A stretch of 64,000 nucleotides of DNA. It comes from Delphinus delphis (lineage: Eukaryota; Chordata; Mammalia; Artiodactyla; Delphinidae). The DNA lies in contig NC_082698.1 of assembly GCF_949987515.2 (NCBI RefSeq), positions 33,632,070 to 33,696,069 on the forward strand. Direction: 5' to 3'. Positions 59,983-64,000 of this stretch are shown here, in pieces. The first letter of the stretch is position 1. Each line of letters starts with the position of its first letter. The notes under the pieces are model-generated. The model saw nothing but the letters and a program-made list of their open reading frames with translations. It was not told the DNA's origin and did no database searches. The position numbers and the translations under genes were made by a program.

Positions 59983-61259
59983 CTTAAAAATAATTTCACC
60001 TTAGTTAGACAAATACGCATAAAACTGCCCTGATGTAACTGCTCACCCTTGTAATCAGATCATGCTTCATGAGAAACTTAGAACAAAGAAATGCAAATTC
60101 AAATTAACTCTACAGCTTGAACTTGAACTTTTGATTGAAAAGGGCTTTTGTTAACTTCAATTACTTATGACAGTTCTTTTTAACAGATTCTGTGGCAAAC
60201 TTCTCAAATTTAATCCAGATTTTTGAACTTTACTTGCTTCTCTAAGTCTGTAAAACAATTCAAATCACTGACCCAGTTGACCACTGGTCCCTTTTTGATA
60301 ACTTCAATGAGGTCTATGTGCCATTCATTGTCTGTAGGAAATAGTGATTGCATTTTATGGTAATTAAACATTCATACTTTGCTGAATGCAAACACTGGGT
60401 GGTTGATTAACATCAAACACGGAAATCTCAATCCACAGCAACATTTTAATGCTGCAGGTGCAGGCAAAGCTCAACCTCAAATTTTCCCACATATTAAGTG
60501 ACTCATTAGGTCATCATAGTAAGGAAGCACATTCTGGTTTATTAAAAATCTCATTAATTTCTGAACAAAGATGCTCAGTGACCTCATTGATGCTGTATTT
60601 GGTCTCTTGTTATCTGAATATCCTTTATATAATGGTTTTCTAATCATAACCTCTGGTGAACCAGGGTCATTCTGTCTGCTAAGCTCTCCAAATGTAAAGA
60701 AAGATAAATAGGACAATTCTTATAACTAAATATTTTGTATTCTGACAGAACAAATCCAGGTCTCATTTAATAAATAATGTTTTTGCTGTGTGGCAGAAAA
60801 TGTAGACCAATTTTCCTTAAGAAAACTACACATTGCTATTAAACTAAGAAAAAAAACAATTTCACTATAATTAAATAACTTTGAGAACACAATCATTTAT
60901 AGTAAGTTTTTAGAAGTTTTCAGAAGATAGCTTTTTATCAATATTGTACTAATCGTCACTTTAGAACTCTAAAACTCCAAATGAGGCCTTTCATTGTGTG
61001 AATTTTTTGAGTTCAATTCCCTGCATGGAAAGAAATCCTGTTAAGTCAATGCATTACTTGGTTTACAAAAAAAAAAAAAAAAAAAAGAGATTACTCCTGT
61101 CATTAGCATGACAACTGTATTAATAGAGCATTCCCAAATATGTACACTAATCCACTTCTTAAAAATAGTGCATTTAATAATGATTTGTAAATATGCACTA
61201 TAAACTAATACTTGAGTAATTTGAGAGCAAAGGTAAACAGAATTTTAACTATTTCTTAC
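59983..61259. other. Intron 2, unique
   Basis: AT-rich intron between exons 3 and 2. A ~22-nt A-run lies at about 61066-61087. No repeat family or gene recognised. Confidence 0.4.
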
Positions 61260-61431
61260 CTTCAGTTTTTCTGCATCAGTCCTTACTTTAAGGAGTTCTG
61301 TAATAGCATCTACAAAACCCTGATGATGAAAATTACACATCTTTTCAATTTCCTTGTCATGATTACGGATACAAGCATCTAACTTTTCCATAAACTTCTT
61401 GTGTGCATTTGGTTGGTCATCATACACAGAC
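61260..61431 (-). CDS. EXOC6: EXOC6 coding exon 2
   Basis: 172 nt. The first G completes the Arg codon begun in exon 1, followed by 57 codons (about residues 35-91) starting SVYDDQPNAHKKF and ending RTDAEKLK. Acceptor TATATACAG|G, donor AAG|GTAAGA. It is rich in charged heptads (KKFMEKLDACIRNHDKEIEK), matching the N-terminal coiled-coil part of Sec15 expected to join the exocyst core bundle. The open frame runs past both ends, but the splice sites set the borders. It is the first EXOC6 exon read on the minus strand in this window. Confidence 0.96.
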
Positions 61432-61754
61432 CTGTATATATACAAAAAGAAAGCTAACATTAACTTCCCAGTTCACCAAAATTTACTCTTTATTAAGCCC
61501 AATCTCTGCAAGAGCTGATATCTTAAAATAAAATCTCTGAAGAAACTAGGTTGATAGTACTGACATTAATAGAAATAATTTGGGTGGAAAATACTTAATT
61601 TCTTTTTGAACATGTTAATATTTAAAGAGCCATAGCCCTCTAGATATATCACTAGGCATCTGGAAATAAAAGTTTGAGATTCAGGAGATGAAGTCTTCAA
61701 ACATACTAGTGCTCAAAAAAGAATCACTAAGTGAATGATGAAGGAATGAATGAA

Positions 61755-62035
61755 CAAACTACTGATTTCTACAGCATTTACTATGTGTCAGGACATATTC
61801 TGAGTGCTTTATATATTAACTCTTTAATCCTCATAACAAGCCTGTAACGTAGTATTGTTATTACCCTTGCTAATTTACAGATAAGTTACAGATTATGTAA
61901 CTGTCATAAATTCCACAACTAGCAAGTGACAGCTGGTTGCTAGTTGTGGAATGAACATGAATATGGGATATGAATCCTGGTAATCTGGCTCCAGAGTTCA
62001 TATTCCCAAGTACAAGGCCATACTGCAATCACCCC
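61755..62035 (-). repeat. MIR carrying an inverted insertion
   Basis: Reverse-complement MIR: 'CATTTACTATGTGTCAGGAC', 'CTTTAATCCTCATAACAAGC', 'TAATTTACAGATAAGTTACA', 'ACAACTAGCAAGTGACAGC', 'AATCTGGCTCCAGAGTTC'. The expected continuation is interrupted at 61937-61952 by an inverted copy of the preceding bases. Confidence 0.75.
61910..61952. repeat. Inverted repeat: 16-bp arms, 11-nt loop
   Basis: Left arm ATTCCACAACTAGCAA (61910-61925), loop GTGACAGCTGG, right arm TTGCTAGTTGTGGAAT (61937-61952). Perfect pairing. Confidence 0.97.
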
Positions 62036-62582
62036 AATGTTCTCTAAACATGACGTTTGCACTCCTACTGTATTTTAGCTCCTGCTGGCTCCACATTGAG
62101 GGACTTCCCCATCCACCATGAAGGAAAGGATTAACCTTGCCCAAAAAAAGGTTTGGCCCTTGCTCCCAACTCCTCGGCGGTTAGCCTTTGGAATGTCCTG
62201 CCTGATAGATGCCTTTGTTTACTTGGGCGCCTTGGGCAATGCCAAATAGTCTAAGCTAACAATGTGACTTACAATGTGATTTACAGTTGATGGGGGCATG
62301 GAACCACATGGTATGAGCTCTGGAGGGGCTGAAGATTAAGGTCAGCAACTCAGGCAGTCAGCTGTGCCTATGGGACCAACCCCCAGTAAAAGACACCATG
62401 GCTTGGGAGAGCTTCCCTGGTTAGTAATACTCCATGACTGTTACCATGCATCATTGCTGGGGGAAATAAGTGCTGTCCACATGACTCCAGCAGGAAAGGA
62501 CAATTGGAAGCTCCCTGCTGGAACTCTCCTAAATCCTGCCTGATGTGCCTTCTCCTGTTGTTAATTTTAATCTGTATCTTTT
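62036..62582. repeat. Possible ancient LTR-derived sequence
   Basis: Moderately GC-rich text including 'GGAAAGGACAATTGGAAGCT' and 'CTGCCTGATGTGCCTTCTCC', reminiscent of an old ERVL-type LTR or internal end. I cannot name the family and see no coding potential. Confidence 0.35.
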
Positions 62583-62757
62583 TAAAAATTATTATTTTAT
62601 TTATTTATTTAGGCTGCACTGGGCTTTTGTTGCAGTGCGCGGGCTTCTCTAGTTGCGGAACACAGGCTTAGTTGCAGTATGTGGGATCTTAGTTCCCCAA
62701 CCAGGGATCAAATCCTGGGCCCCCTGAGTTGGGAGCACGGAGTGTGAACCACTGGAC
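62583..62757 (-). mobile_element. CHR-type SINE, minus strand
   Basis: 'TTATTTAGGCTGCACTGGGC', 'CCCCAACCAGGGATCAAATC', 'GAGTGTGAACCACTGGACCA'. Truncated at its tRNA-like head; no clear duplication. Confidence 0.85.
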
Positions 62758-62764
62758 CATACTG

Positions 62765-63950
62765 AACCTGAAAGCAGTCTTGGGGACCTCCCAAAAGTGT
62801 GTGCCCCCATCTGTTGCCCATGGTTTGAGGTTCAGTTCAAGTCCCATTTCCTCCAGCAGGCCTTTTTCAATCATTTCCATGCCAAGTAATCTTTTCATCT
62901 GTAGGACAGACAAAAAGTCAGTCTGCTCACTCTGACACATTATATACAAATATTTCTTTACATTATAACTTAAATGTTTCAAGTATATGTCATATATTGT
63001 GTTTCTCCACAAAGACCATAAGCTTCTTGAGGGCAGCCTCCATGTGGCAGATTTTTAGTGAGTACCTATTATAACACTAGACACAGCAATATAAGGTTGC
63101 AATCATTAAGAACTTGGGCCTTCAAGAGCTAAGCTAGAACTAGGCTCTGATCTTGGATATCGTCTCTTTTCTACCTATACTGTCTCTAGATCTCACCTAG
63201 ACTTGGAGTTTTAAATTCCATAAACACTCTCACACGTCCCAAATTTATATTTCTAGGCCTGACCTCTCCCTTGAACTTCAAACTCATGCATCACTCCAAC
63301 TGGATATCTGATAAGCATCTCAAATATGTCCAAAATGAATTCCTATCTTCTTCCCCAAACCCTGGTCCTCCCACAGCCTTCCCTCATCTTAGTAAACTCC
63401 ATTATTCTAGTTGTTCAGGCAAAAAAACCTTGAAATCATCCCTGACTATTCTCTTCTCTCACCTCCCCACCAAAACAATCCAGCCACATCTCACTACCTC
63501 CACTGGTATCACCCTGCACTACGCCAACAACGTGTCTTGCCTAGATTATTGCCAACAGTTCCCTAACCAGTCTCCTTGATTCCACCCTTGTTTCCCTTCA
63601 GTCTGTTCTCAACAAAGTAGACAAAATAATCCCACTAAAATATAAGTCAGACCCCATGTCTCTCTTCTGCTCAAAACCCTATTTTTCTTACAGCAGCCTA
63701 TAAAGCCCTACATAATTCTGCCCCATATTATCACAATTACCTCACTTCCTAATACTTTATTTATTCCACGCCAGCAACACTGGCCTCCTTGTGGTTCCTG
63801 AAACCCACCAAGCACATTCCTGTCCTATGCTTCGCACATGCTGTTTCCTCTAGCTGGATCACATTTCTCACACATGGCTGTCTCCCTCTCCTCCTTCAGG
63901 TTTTTGGGTCTCCTTCTTGATGAAGCCCTTTCTGGCCACAATATCCACAT
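62765..63950 (+). mobile_element. L2 fragments, plus strand
   Basis: 62825-63110 is an L2 3' end ('CCATAAGCTTCTTGAGGGCA'). 63120-63950 is an L2 ORF2 section with recognisable text ('CTGATAAGCATCTCAAATAT', 'TGCCTAGATTATTGCCAACA', 'AACACTGGCCTCCTTGTGGT'). Degraded; the frame at 63271-63579 is a relic. Confidence 0.8.
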
Positions 63951-63956
63951 TATAAA

Positions 63957-63963
<7 letters not shown>

Positions 63964-63988
<25 letters not shown>
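63964..63988. repeat. (CA)n microsatellite at the window end
   Basis: CA repeat directly after the L2. Confidence 0.95.
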
Positions 63989-63989
<1 letters not shown>

Positions 63990-64000
63990 TTCCTTTTCCT

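Larger units (their letters stand above)
8421..61431 (-). other. EXOC6: EXOC6 locus, partial: coding exons 2-17 of about 22
   Basis: EXOC6 (SEC15A) is a subunit of the octameric exocyst, which tethers secretory and recycling vesicles to the plasma membrane. Sec15 proteins are Rab11 effectors, and loss in the hbd mouse impairs transferrin recycling in red-cell precursors (established knowledge). Sixteen minus-strand exons with GT-AG borders join in frame into 1669 coding bases. The product follows EXOC6 rather than EXOC6B: for example FEEDNYSPIP in exon 14 and SLHRSSTE across exons 15/16. Introns here range from 89 nt (intron 3) to about 10.6 kb (intron 9). Exon 1 (about 34 residues) and the exons for about residues 591-804 are outside the window. 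Exon numbers are inferred from the human gene as I remember it. Confidence 0.95.

Noticed and set aside
1..64000. CRISPR array, phage, operon or other prokaryote-type system
   Set aside because: Repeats here are dispersed retroelements and simple repeats. There are no evenly spaced direct repeats with unique spacers, no Shine-Dalgarno-led ORFs, and the gene is intron-split.

Overview
This is a mammalian nuclear DNA window, most likely from a cetacean. The dominant short repeat is a tRNA-derived SINE of the CHR type (head 'CTTCCCTGGTGGCGCAGTGG', body ending 'GAGAGGCCCGCG' plus an A-tail), typical of whales and dolphins. I see no ruminant BovB or Bov-A arrays and no primate Alu. The DNA is AT-rich and intronic, with no bacterial or phage content and no CRISPR array.

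The only host gene I can support is EXOC6 (SEC15A, an exocyst subunit), transcribed on the minus strand across nearly the whole window. Sixteen consecutive coding exons lie between 61431 and 8421. I infer exons 2 to 17 of about 22, covering roughly residues 34 to 590 of an ~804-residue protein. All have AG acceptors and GT donors, and every exon length and phase joins to its neighbour, giving 1669 coding bases with no stop. Exon 1 and the promoter lie beyond 64000; the last exons and 3' UTR lie before position 1.

Layout from low to high coordinate. 1-1073: a MaLR retroviral relic (internal part plus 3' LTR). 1140-5230: an ancient antisense L1. 8421-13097: exons 17-15 with MER20, MIR and MER5 relics. 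13690-18563: intron 14 with an L2 and a nested SINE complex. 18564-29579: exons 14-10. 29580-40205: intron 9, holding a nearly complete younger L1 (30770-35951) and older L1 pieces. 40206-47970: exons 9-7, with an L1 full of SINEs in intron 8. 47971-52330: intron 6, with a solo endogenous-retrovirus LTR inside a SINE inside an old L1 region. 52331-61431: exons 6-2, with a GC-rich isolated L1 5' UTR in intron 5. 61432-64000: intron 1 with MIR, SINE and L2 sequence.

I found no new multi-gene system. The notable items are structural: a perfect 34-bp palindrome in intron 5, a 16-bp-arm hairpin in intron 1 that looks like a template-switch mutation, an L1 5' UTR with no L1 body just upstream of exon 6, an L1 tail ending 7 nt from the exon 6 donor, and several nested insertions whose order can be read from target-site duplications. 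Protein and repeat family comparisons are from memory, not from a search.
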